Shown here piece after piece: positions 54,658 to 63,398 of a DNA stretch of 64,000 nt. Below the pieces are notes generated by a model. It was not told where the DNA came from and did no database searches. It saw only the letters and a program-made list of their open reading frames with translations. Made by a program: the position numbers and the translations under genes. The DNA lies in NCBI GenBank assembly GCA_963741135.1, contig CAVUHC010000007.1, positions 186,001 through 250,000 on the forward strand. The letters run 5' to 3'. Source of the DNA: Gp6-AA40 sp963741135 (GTDB taxonomy: Bacteria; Acidobacteriota; Vicinamibacteria; Vicinamibacterales; UBA2999). Position 1 is the first letter of the stretch. Each line of letters starts with the position of its first letter.

Positions 54658-56403
54658 GTGGTGCACACTTCCCAGCGGCGCGGACCCTTTGGGTCCGCGA
54701 AGAATCTCTTCGTAGCTGCCACCGCAATAGCAGTTGCCATCCTGACGGCTGTCATCAGTCTGACGTCGGCTGAGACTTCGTCTGCCGCGTTGACGGGTGT
54801 CGTCACCTCGCCGATGGAAGGCGCGATGGAAGGCGTACTGGTCAGTGCCAAGCGCGCGGACTCCACGACGACCGTTACGGTGGTGTCCGACGCACAAGGG
54901 CGCTACAGCTTCCCTCGGAACCGGTTGGAGCCCGGCGAGTACGCGATTCGCATTCGAGCGATCGGGTACGAGCTGGATGGGCCTGGAGCCGCCAGTGTCA
55001 CAGCCGACCGGCCGGCGCAGCGCGAACTGACACTGCGCAAGGCGAAGGACCTTGCCTCTCAGCTCTCGAACGGCGAGTGGTTCATGAGCTGGCCCGGCAG
55101 CGCCGAGATGAAGAACGGCCTGTTGAACTGCACGCAGTGCCACAGTCTCGAGCGCGTCGCCCGTACCCATTACACCGCCGCCGAGTGGGTGGCAGTGATC
55201 GAGCGCATGTCGAGGTATTCGCAGGGCAGCACGCCGGAACGTCCGCAGCTGCGGCCCGGGCGCTCGACCGGCGGTGCCATCATGGCTCAGAGCATGGAAG
55301 GGCGCGAAGGCGAACGGCCGGTGCAGAAGGAGCTCGTGGCCAAGACCGCTGAATACCTGGCGACGATCAATCTCAGCTCGGGGCCTACCTGGCGCTACCC
55401 GCTGAAGACCTTGCCCCGTCCGACGGGCAACGCGACGCGCGTCATCATCACCGAATACGATCTTCCGCGGCCCGAAACGCTGCCACATGATGCGGCGGCC
55501 GATGCCGACGGCATGATCTGGTACAACGATTTCGGATCGCACGTTCTCGGCATGCTCGATCCGAAAACCGCCAAGGTCGTCGAATACCCGCTCCCCATCA
55601 CCAAACCGGGCGCACCTCTCGGCTCGCTCGATCTGGTGCTCGACAAACAGGGGAACATCTGGCTGGGCACGATGTACCAAGGCAGCCTTGCGAAGTTTGA
55701 CCGGAAGACGACGACCTTCCAGACCTGGGGTTCGCCGACGTTCAAGGAGAGAGACGAGGCTCGAATCGCGATGGTCATGCCCGTCAATCACGACGTGGAC
55801 GGGCAGGTGTGGATCGGTGGCGACAACGAATACCAGGTGGATGTGAAGACAGGCGAGTGGAAGACTGTTGATTACGCGGTCGGCCTGCCGAAAGAATCGC
55901 GGCTCGTCAAAGAGCTCAGCTCGTACGGCGTCGCGTCTGATTCCAAGAATAACTTCTACGGGATGAATTTGAACGGCACGTACATCATCAAGGTGGACGC
56001 CAAGACGAAGAAAGTGACTCCCTATCCGACACCGACGCCGAACGCCGGCCCGCGCCGTGGACACATGGACGCGCAGGACCGGCTCTGGTTCGCGGAATTC
56101 CGCGCGAACAAGATCGCGATGTTCGACACCAGGACCGAGAAATTCCAGGAATGGGCCGTGCCGACGCCCTGGACGAACGTCTATGACGCGATCTCGGACA
56201 AGGCCGGATACGCGTGGGCGGGTGGCATGAACAACGATCACGTCGTGCGGGTGAATACCAGCACTGGTGAGACGGTCGAGTACCTCCTGCCGAGATTGAC
56301 GAACATCCGCAGGGTGAACGTCGATAACTCAGCAAACGCGCCTGTCTTCTGGATCGGCAACAACCTGGGAGCCTCGATCGCGAAAGTGGAACCACTGGAG
56401 TGA
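54658..56403 (+). CDS. Exported CarboxypepD-reg/cytochrome c/Vgb-type propeller protein
   Basis: A 581-residue intact protein. A leader (NLFVAATAIAVAILTAVISL) is followed by a carboxypeptidase-regulatory beta domain (AALTGVVTSPMEGAMEGVLV, residues about 44-125), a cytochrome c-like segment with one CxxCH (CTQCHSLERVA, about 160-240) and a seven-bladed propeller like virginiamycin B lyase (YDLPRPETLPHDAAADADG, GNIWLGTMYQGSLAKFD, GQVWIGGDNEYQVD, DRLWFAEFRANKIAMFD). The GTG start has a weak upstream GAGG. This suggests a periplasmic heme protein that senses or transforms a lactone-like compound. Confidence 0.72.
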   Translation: MVHTSQRRGPFGSAKNLFVAATAIAVAILTAVISLTSAETSSAALTGVVTSPMEGAMEGVLVSAKRADSTTTVTVVSDAQGRYSFPRNRLEPGEYAIRIRAIGYELDGPGAASVTADRPAQRELTLRKAKDLASQLSNGEWFMSWPGSAEMKNGLLNCTQCHSLERVARTHYTAAEWVAVIERMSRYSQGSTPERPQLRPGRSTGGAIMAQSMEGREGERPVQKELVAKTAEYLATINLSSGPTWRYPLKTLPRPTGNATRVIITEYDLPRPETLPHDAAADADGMIWYNDFGSHVLGMLDPKTAKVVEYPLPITKPGAPLGSLDLVLDKQGNIWLGTMYQGSLAKFDRKTTTFQTWGSPTFKERDEARIAMVMPVNHDVDGQVWIGGDNEYQVDVKTGEWKTVDYAVGLPKESRLVKELSSYGVASDSKNNFYGMNLNGTYIIKVDAKTKKVTPYPTPTPNAGPRRGHMDAQDRLWFAEFRANKIAMFDTRTEKFQEWAVPTPWTNVYDAISDKAGYAWAGGMNNDHVVRVNTSTGETVEYLLPRLTNIRRVNVDNSANAPVFWIGNNLGASIAKVEPLE

Positions 56404-56754
56404 CACGTCGTTCACGCTTCTGAGTTCTTCGTGCTCAGTTCGTGTTCAAGTTCGGTTCACGTGTTCGATGTTCACGTTCAGGTTCGACGGCGCGCGCAGC
56501 GCGCGCCTTGACCAGAACGGAAGCCGGGTCCGGTACGAGCTCGACTCAGACGGACAAAGAGCCGGGCGCGCGAGATAAGGCGAATCGTTCGATTTTTCTC
56601 CACTCCACTCTTACGAAACTCTTACGAAAAACGTTTTCCACACATTTCTCTTGACTCCTGCCGGGCGCAGGTGTTAGCCCTGTCCACGCCAACACGTCCA
56701 ATACTCCACCGTACACCAGTACGGCGCGTCTTTGCTCTCTGAAGGAGGGGACCG
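56404..56754. other. Intergenic region before the TonB receptor operon
   Basis: 351 bp. The first part is full of GTTC words (TTCACG, GTTCAAGTTCGG), then a hairpin GGCGCGCG-CAG-CGCGCGCC at 56489-56507, then an AT-richer zone with TTGACT at 56651 as a possible -35 element, without a convincing -10. GAAGGAGGGG near 56740 is the site for the receptor. Confidence 0.4.
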
Positions 56755-59700
56755 ATGAACGCCCAAAGGTTCGCGGGTTTCGTTCTGGTATGTGTTCTGT
56801 TCCTGCCGGCCGCCGCGTGGGCCCAAGCCGAGACCGGCAACATCGCGGGAGTGGTGCGAGATACGACGGGCGCGGTGATGCCCGGCGTCACAGTGGAAGC
56901 CGCCAGTCCCGCTCTGATCGAAAAGGTTCGCTCGGTCGTCTCGGACGGCCAGGGTCTCTACCGGATCGTCGATCTGCGGCCTGGCACGTACACCGTCACC
57001 TTCACGCTTGCCTGGCTTTGGCGTCGTCAAGCGAGAAGGCCTCGACGTTGACGACGGGATTCACGGCGAACGTGAATGCCGAACTGAAAGTCGGGGCGCT
57101 CGAGGAGACGGTCACGGTCACGGGGGAGGCCCCGGTCGTGGACATCCAGAACGTCGAGCAGCAGACCACCCTCTCGCGCGACGTCCTCGATGCGATCCCG
57201 ACCAGCAGACGTCCCGCGCAGTTCATCACGCTCATCGTGGGGGCCGACGGCGGAGCCAACGCCTCGACGCTCCACGATGTTGGCGGCGTCGGGAGCGACC
57301 GCGCATTTTTCGGGGTCCACGGCCAGCGCGCCGACGACATGACCTACAACTTCGGCGGCATGGATTCGAGAGTGTTCAGCGGTGGTGGCTTCCAATACAA
57401 CGCTCACACCTTCGAGGAAGTCGTCGTCGAGACGGCTGCCGGCTCCGCTGAAGCGACGACCGGCGGCGTCCAGATCAACATCATCCCGAAGGATGGCGGA
57501 AACATATTCTCGGGAACCGTCAGTACCGAGATCACCGGCCCCAAACTGCAGTCCGACAACATAAACGACAATCTGCGCGCCCGTGGCCTGACGTCGGCGG
57601 GGGCCGTCAGAAGGTACTACGACGTTGGAGGAGGGTTTGGCGGCCCGATCAAGCAGAACAAGTTGTGGTTCTTCAGTGCCGTGCGGTATGAGGACCGATC
57701 GCTCTATCAGGCCGGTAATTACTACAACAAGCGACAGGGGACCGTGTTCTACGAGCCGGATTTGAGCCGGCCGGCCTTCAACCATGATTTCTCCAAGGAC
57801 GCCTCGATTCGCCTCACGTGGCAGGCCGCGGCAAAGCACAAACTTGTGGGCATGTTCACTGATCATCCGGCCTGCCAGTGTACGTTTCAACTCCTGGAGC
57901 AGGTGAGTCCCATCTTCGCGCCCGAAGCCGTAGCCGAGCACCGTTACAACCCCCAGTACCTGACGACGGCCCACTACACTTCTCCGCTCACCAATCGGCT
58001 CCTGATTGAGGCGGACTTTTCGAAGAGCAGGTATAACCGCGAGCAAAGACGGGTACCGGGTATGGGGTACGATGCCATCTCGGTCACGGATACGGGGCTG
58101 AACCTCAGGTACGGCTCGCGGAGCACGCTCTACCAACGACTGAACGACGAGCGTGAGCACGAACGGTTCTCGGTGTCCTACATCACCGGAACACATAACT
58201 TCAAGGCCGGTGTCGACCTGAACCAGTTCAGTCAGGGCCTTAAGACCTACGACGACCCCTTCCTCGTCAATCAGGCCATCTCCTACACGTTCCGGAACCA
58301 GTTGCCGGTGTCGGTGTCGATCTACACGGGGCCATATGGGCCGTATCAGGAGGGATTCGAGAATGGGTTCTACGTGCAGGATCAGTGGACCACGAAAAGG
58401 GCGACGCTGAACCTGGGCATCCGGTACAGCCTGTACGACATGTTGATCCCGGAAATGCACCTGGCAGCGGGCCCGTACGTGCCTGCGCGCGATTTCCCGG
58501 AAGTCAAGCACTCGCCCCGCTGGGAAAACCTCAGCCCGCGGGTGGGCGCCGCCTACGACCTGTTTGGTACGGGCAAGACGGCGCTCAAGGTGGCGCTGGG
58601 CCGGTATCCGCAGCGCAATACGGGCGTCGCCGTGAACCTCCCCGTTTCCAATCAGCCCACGAGCACGACGAGAGCCTGGAACGATACTTTCTACGGCGTC
58701 GGCGACCCACGTACGGGGAATTTCGTCCCGGACTGCGACCTCAGAGCCTCCGCAGTCAACGGCGAGTGCGGAGCGTGGGGTGACCTCACGTTCGGACAGG
58801 TCAGGGAAGGCAATACGCGTTTTGCAGACGACTCGATCGGAGGCTTCAACCTGGAGAACTACAACTGGCAAGGCAATGTCTCGGTCCAGCAGCAGCTGCG
58901 GGCGAACATGGGCCTCACCGTCGCTTATTTCCGCACGTGGTACGGCGGTTTCCAGGCGCTGGACAATACGCTTGTGACGCCGGCGGATTACGATCCGTTC
59001 TGCATCACCGCCCCCGTGGATAGCCGGCTGCCCGGCAGCGTGAGCGGCAAGCAGTTCTGCGGAATCTACGACATCAATCCGGCGAAGTTCGGCCAGGTCA
59101 ACTGCTGCGGACCCAGGCGTCGCACTACGGGAAGATGACCGAGGTTTTCGACGGCGTCGATGTCACCATCGCGGCGCGGTTTGGGCAGGGCGGACAGGTC
59201 CAGGGAGGCCTGGCCACCGGGCGCACGGTGACCGACAACTGCGGCTTCGTGGTCGATTCACCGTCGACGGTCACTGCCGGGTCGCCTGCGGGCGCAGCCC
59301 TGGCGCTGCCGGTGACGGATTTGCGGCCGGGCTTCTGTGACGTCAGCCGGCCCTGGTCCTCTTCGACGCAGGTCAAGTTCTCGGTCGTCTACCCCCTGCC
59401 CTGGGACTTCCAGGTCAGCTCGATCTATCAGAACATTCCCGGGGTCCCAATCAGGGCCAGCTACGTCGCCACCAACGCGGAAATCAGGCCGTCGCTGGGC
59501 CGGCACCTCGCGGCCTGCCCCAGCCAGACCGCTGCCACGTGCAATCAGACGGTCACGCTCGACCTGATCCCGCCGTTCTCGCTCTACGGTGACCGGATCC
59601 AACAGGTGGATCTCCGTCTCACCCGGAACTTCCCGCTGGGGGGGAACCGCAAGCTCCAGGGGAATTTCGACATCTACAACGTTCTCAATGCGAGCACCGT

Positions 59701-59806
59701 CCAAAACGAGCAAGCGACGTACAGCACCACGAATAACCAGTGGCGGAACGCGATACAGATCATGGGCGGGCGCCTGGTGAAATTCAGCGCCCAACTTACC
59801 TTCTAA
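56755..59806 (+). pseudogene. TonB-dependent receptor (Oar-like), three frameshifts
   Basis: ATG at 56755 behind GAAGGAGGGG gives a signal peptide (FVLVCVLFLPAAAWAQ), a carboxypeptidase-regulatory domain (TGNIAGVVRDTTGAVMPGVT), the linker LKVGALEETVTVTGEAPVVD, plug (GGFQYNAHTFEEVVVETAAG, QINIIPKDGGNIFSGT) and a long barrel ending GGRLVKFSAQLTF at 59806. The frame is open from 57060 to about 59110. Breaks lie near 57008 (CTTGCCTGG for CTGCCTGG), 57043 and 59115; the first two are single extra bases. It heads what looks like a catabolic operon and would import its substrate. Confidence 0.85.
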
Positions 59807-59879
59807 GAGAATCCATCCCTGTAGGGGCCTGCCAATACGGCAGGCCCCATCTCTCGATCACTACATCGCGGAGAAGACG

Positions 59880-60980
59880 ATGCCGAATCGCAGAGGTTTT
59901 CTCAAGAACGTGGCGGGCGCGGCGGCGGGTGTGGTCATCGGAGGCCACGGCCTCGCCGATGCGGCGCTCGGCGCCGTCCAGGGCGCACCTCCGGCGCGGC
60001 GTCGCGCCATGATCGGAGGCCGGCGCATCACGGTCATCGACATTCACGCCCACCATTTCGTTCCGGAAGTCATAGACATCGTGAGAGGCACGCCGCTCGA
60101 GGCGGAGTTCAAGGGGCAGGCCGGCAACAAGGACCGGTACCTCGGGCCCCACTGGCTGCAGTACATGGACAAAGAGGGCATCGACATCTCGACCCTCAAC
60201 ATGAATCCATGGTGGTACGCGGCAGACCGCGACCTGGCACGCCGCATCTGCGACCTGCAGAACCAGAAAACTGCGGAGTGGTGCAATCGTTACCCCGATC
60301 GGTTCGTGGGGATGGCCACTGTCGCCCTGCAGTATCCGGACCTCGCCGCCCAGCAGCTCGAGGAGGGCGTCAAGAAGATGGGCATGCGCGGCGCACCCAT
60401 CGGCGGGAGCGTCGAAGGACTGGAGTTGTCGGACCGGAAGTTCGATCCGTTCTGGGCCAAAGCGGAAGAGCTCGGGGTCATGCTGTTCATGCATCCCCAG
60501 CAGGCGGCCGGCACGACTTCGAATCCTCGTTTGCAGGGTAAAGGCGGGCTGGGGAACACCATCGGCAACCCGCTCGAGACCACCGTGTTTCTCTCGCACC
60601 TGATTTTTGAAGGCACGCTCGACCGGTTCCCGGGGCTGAAGATCTGCGCGGCCCACGCCGGCGGTTACCTGCCGTCGTACAGTGGCCGCTCCGATGCGCT
60701 CTGCGGACGGGGCGGCGGCGCCGACTGCAAGGCGCTCAAGAAAAAGCCGAGTGAGTATTTCCGGCAGAACCTCTATATCGACACGATGATCTTCCACGAG
60801 TCGGGGCTCCGGCACCTCGTGGACGAGGTCGGCGTGGATCACATGTTTTACGGAACCGACTATCCGTTCGACTGGCCCGTTGGTATCGATTTCGTCCTCA
60901 ACGCGCCTTTCTTGAGCAACGCGCAGAAGGAAGCAATCCTCGGCGGGAACCTGATCAAGCTGCTTCGAATTACGTCCTAG
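59880..60980 (+). CDS. Tat-exported ACMSD-like amidohydrolase
   Basis: A 366-residue intact protein. NRRGFLKNVAGAAAGVVIG is a twin-arginine leader. Metal-binding parts are IDIHAHHFVPE (HxH), LFMHPQQA, CAAHAGGYLPSY and FYGTDYPFDWP (Asp). The family covers 2-amino-3-carboxymuconate 6-semialdehyde decarboxylase and gamma-resorcylate decarboxylase-like enzymes, which decarboxylate or hydrolyse aromatic acids and their ring-cleavage products. It sits 73 bp after the TonB receptor and is followed by a CACGGAG hairpin, then DUF6152, RWEGD and the decarboxylase-like gene. Confidence 0.85.
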   Translation: MPNRRGFLKNVAGAAAGVVIGGHGLADAALGAVQGAPPARRRAMIGGRRITVIDIHAHHFVPEVIDIVRGTPLEAEFKGQAGNKDRYLGPHWLQYMDKEGIDISTLNMNPWWYAADRDLARRICDLQNQKTAEWCNRYPDRFVGMATVALQYPDLAAQQLEEGVKKMGMRGAPIGGSVEGLELSDRKFDPFWAKAEELGVMLFMHPQQAAGTTSNPRLQGKGGLGNTIGNPLETTVFLSHLIFEGTLDRFPGLKICAAHAGGYLPSYSGRSDALCGRGGGADCKALKKKPSEYFRQNLYIDTMIFHESGLRHLVDEVGVDHMFYGTDYPFDWPVGIDFVLNAPFLSNAQKEAILGGNLIKLLRITS

Positions 60981-60990
60981 GCTAAGCCGA

Positions 60991-61060
60991 GCCACGGAGA
61001 CACGGAGTCACGGAGAAAACAACTTAAGAAACTCCGTGTCTCTGTGCCTCCGTAGCCCGT
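60991..61060. repeat. CACGGAG-family inverted repeat, copy 5
   Basis: GCCACGGAGACACGGAGTCA pairs with ACTCCGTGTCTCTGTGCCTC around an AT-rich loop (AAAACAACTTAAGAAA). It lies 10 bp after the amidohydrolase stop. Confidence 0.8.
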
Positions 61061-61144
61061 CCTCTCAGAAAAGGAGCCGCAGGCCTCCCCGAATCCGTAT
61101 GCTGCATATTCGCAATTCGCGCGCAGTTGGAGGGAGGCATCATC

Positions 61145-61546
61145 TTGAGACGCAAGATTCTCGCGGTGTGCAGCATGGCCTTACCGCTTTTTGCGATGGC
61201 GTCCCTCCAGGCCCACCACTCGCCCTCGGCCATCTTCGACATGGGAAAACGGGTCGCGGTGACGGGCACCCTCACGAGAATCGATTGGATCAATCCGCAC
61301 ATCGTCGTCGCCATGGAAGCCAGGACCGATGGCGGGAAGGTCGATCACTGGACATTCGAAAGCAATCCTCCGTCGTGGTATCGCGGCGTGGGGCTCGCCC
61401 GGGCCGACTTCGCCAAAGCGGTCGGTCAGACGGTGACGGTCGAAGCCGTGCGAGCGAGGGACGGGACGCTCTTTGGCTATATGCAGAAGATCAAGTTCCC
61501 GGATGGCACGTCGCTGGAATTGGTCAACGGCGCGGATCCCAAGTAA
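61145..61546 (+). CDS. DUF6152-family exported protein
   Basis: A 133-residue intact protein. I take the TTG at 61145 because GGAGGGAGG lies 7 nt upstream; a TTG at 61127 has no such site. Signal peptide ILAVCSMALPLFAMASLQA, then AHHSPSAIFD, VAVTGTLTRIDWINPHIVVA, WTFESNPPSWY, AVGQTVTVEAVRARDG and KIKFPDGTSLELVNG. It is the third member of this family in the window and again directly precedes an RWEGD gene (14-bp gap). Function unknown, exported. Confidence 0.82.
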   Translation: MRRKILAVCSMALPLFAMASLQAHHSPSAIFDMGKRVAVTGTLTRIDWINPHIVVAMEARTDGGKVDHWTFESNPPSWYRGVGLARADFAKAVGQTVTVEAVRARDGTLFGYMQKIKFPDGTSLELVNGADPK

Positions 61547-61560
61547 CAGGAGTGAGAAGT

Positions 61561-62371
61561 ATGGCGAACGGATTCTTTCGCGTCGTCGCGTGCGCGATCC
61601 TGATTCCCGGTGTCGCGCTGGCGCAACAGACGGGCAGCGCATCGAGCAGCGGCGCCTCCTCGGCTCATCCCGACTTGAGCGGCGTGTGGAGCTATGCCAT
61701 CGATCGCGCGCCCGCGGCACTGAAGAAGGAAGTGAACGGTACGGTCACCATCCTGAAGATCGATCAGAGCGCGCGCCATGGAGACGCCACGTCCGCTCGC
61801 GGTGTGCGGCCTTCCACACGGACACCGTCCTACAAGCCGGAGTTCCAGGCCAAGGTGAAGGATCTCTCCGACCATCAAAGCAAGACCGACCCGGTGTTCT
61901 ACTGCGGCAAGCCCGGAGTGCCGCGCATCGGTCCGCCGCGCAAGATCGTGCAGCTGCGGAACGAGATGATCTTTCTTTACGAGGACATCTCCGGCGATCC
62001 GTACCGGATCATCCCGACCGATGGCCGGCCGCATCGCGCCAGGGCGAACCCATCGCACTATGGCGACTCGATCGGCACGATGGGAAGGCGACGTGTTCGT
62101 CGTCGACGCGAGGAATTTCGTGGACGATACCTGGGTCGGCGAGGACGGCTACTTTCATAGCGACGCGCTGCGCGTCATCGAGCGGATCTGGAAAGACGGC
62201 GAAAACCTCGTCTGGCAGGCGACTGTGGAAGATCCGAAGGTGTTGGCCGCCCCGTGGACCATGCCGCCACGTCTGACCAGGCCGTCCATGGATCCGCTGG
62301 AAGAATCGCCCAAGTGTGTCGAGACCGATGGCTCCAAGCTTCTGAACGACGATCATCACCTTCAGCGGTAA
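61561..62371 (+). pseudogene. Exported RWEGD-family protein paired with DUF6152, one frameshift
   Basis: ATG at 61561 behind AGGAGTGAG gives a signal peptide (FFRVVACAILIPGVALAQ), HPDLSGVWSYA, PVFYCGKPGVPRIGPPRK, EMIFLYED and YRIIPTDGRPHRA. Near 62085 one extra base (GGCACGATGG for GGCCGATGG) breaks the frame, which continues as RWEGDVFVVDARNFVDDTW, FHSDALRVIERIW, VEDPKVLAAPWT and a C-terminal Cys (SPKCVETDG). The corrected length is about 270 residues. Confidence 0.75.
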
Positions 62372-62408
62372 CGGTGTCGGCGCCGGCGTTCCAGAAGCTT
62401 CAACAGCT

Positions 62409-63398
62409 GTGTCAAACCTGAAGCTCACCATCGCCACGACCGACTACGATCATTTCCGCGATTTCCGGCTCGGTTTTGTCAAAGCCGAGGGCATCGACCA
62501 CACCTGGCTCAATCTCGGCCATCACGAGTGCTTCGCACGTTTCACCGCGAACCGCGAATTCGATCTGTCGGAACTGTCCTTTGCCAAGTTCTCGGCCCAG
62601 ATCAGCAGAACAGACTCCGACATCGTCGGGCTTCCCGTGATTTGTTCCCGGCTGTTCCGCTTCTCCTCTTTCTACGTGAACAGAAAGAGCAAGATCAAAA
62701 CCGTGAAGGATTTGAAGGGAAAGAAGATCGGTTCGCCGGAATGGGCGCATTCGGCCGCCGTCTACATGCGCGGCTGGATGCACAACGAGATGGGCGTGAA
62801 ACTGACCGACGTGCACTGGTTTCAGGCGGGCGCCAACGCGCCAGGCCGGGAGGAGAAGGTCGAGCTGAATCTCCCGAAGGGGCTGAAGCTCACGCGTGTG
62901 TCGGACAAGAGCTTGAGCGAGATGCTGGCCGCACGCGAAATCGACTGCGCGATCATCGCGCGTCCGCCGACCTGTTTCCTGGAAGGCCATCCCGACGTCG
63001 TGCGACTCTTCCCCAGGTATCTCGAGATGGAGGAGGACTATTACGCCCGCACCAGGGTGTGGCCGATTATGCACATCATCGCGATGAAGAAATCGATCGT
63101 CGACGAGCACCCCTGGGCCGCGCGCAATCTCTTCAACGCGTTTCTGGAATCGAAGCGCCGTTCCATCGAACGCATTCTCGATCCCGCCGTGTCGCGCTAC
63201 CCGGTGCCGTGGCTGACGACGTACGCCCGCAGGATGCGCGATGTCTTCGGCGGCGACTTGTATCCGTATGGCATCGAAGAGAACCGCCCGACCTGGGAAC
63301 AGATGGCGCGCTACACCTTCCAGCAGGGCATTGCGCACCGGTTGATGACGCCCGAGGAGATCTTTCCCAAGGGCATCATGACGAAAGTGGTTATCTGA
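62409..63398 (+). CDS. 4,5-dihydroxyphthalate decarboxylase-like protein
   Basis: A 329-residue intact protein with the periplasmic-binding-protein II fold but no signal peptide. LKLTIATTDYDHFRDFRLG, FDLSELSFAKFSAQISR, DLKGKKIGSPEWAHSAAVY and EIDCAIIARPPTCFLEG match the Pht5/4,5-dihydroxyphthalate decarboxylase group, which remove a carboxyl from an aromatic diacid to give protocatechuate. The GTG start fits the family. It overlaps the dehydrogenase start (TGATG). This is the best hint that the operon handles an aromatic acid. An ABC-type binding protein is the alternative. Confidence 0.78.
   Translation: MSNLKLTIATTDYDHFRDFRLGFVKAEGIDHTWLNLGHHECFARFTANREFDLSELSFAKFSAQISRTDSDIVGLPVICSRLFRFSSFYVNRKSKIKTVKDLKGKKIGSPEWAHSAAVYMRGWMHNEMGVKLTDVHWFQAGANAPGREEKVELNLPKGLKLTRVSDKSLSEMLAAREIDCAIIARPPTCFLEGHPDVVRLFPRYLEMEEDYYARTRVWPIMHIIAMKKSIVDEHPWAARNLFNAFLESKRRSIERILDPAVSRYPVPWLTTYARRMRDVFGGDLYPYGIEENRPTWEQMARYTFQQGIAHRLMTPEEIFPKGIMTKVVI

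Noticed and set aside
54400..56241. Long minus-strand open frame of 613 codons
   Set aside because: It lies opposite the intact cytochrome/propeller gene and has Arg/Val/His-rich shadow composition with no motif. Similar shadows at 57027-58871, 59796-60995 and 62412-63440 were left out for the same reason.
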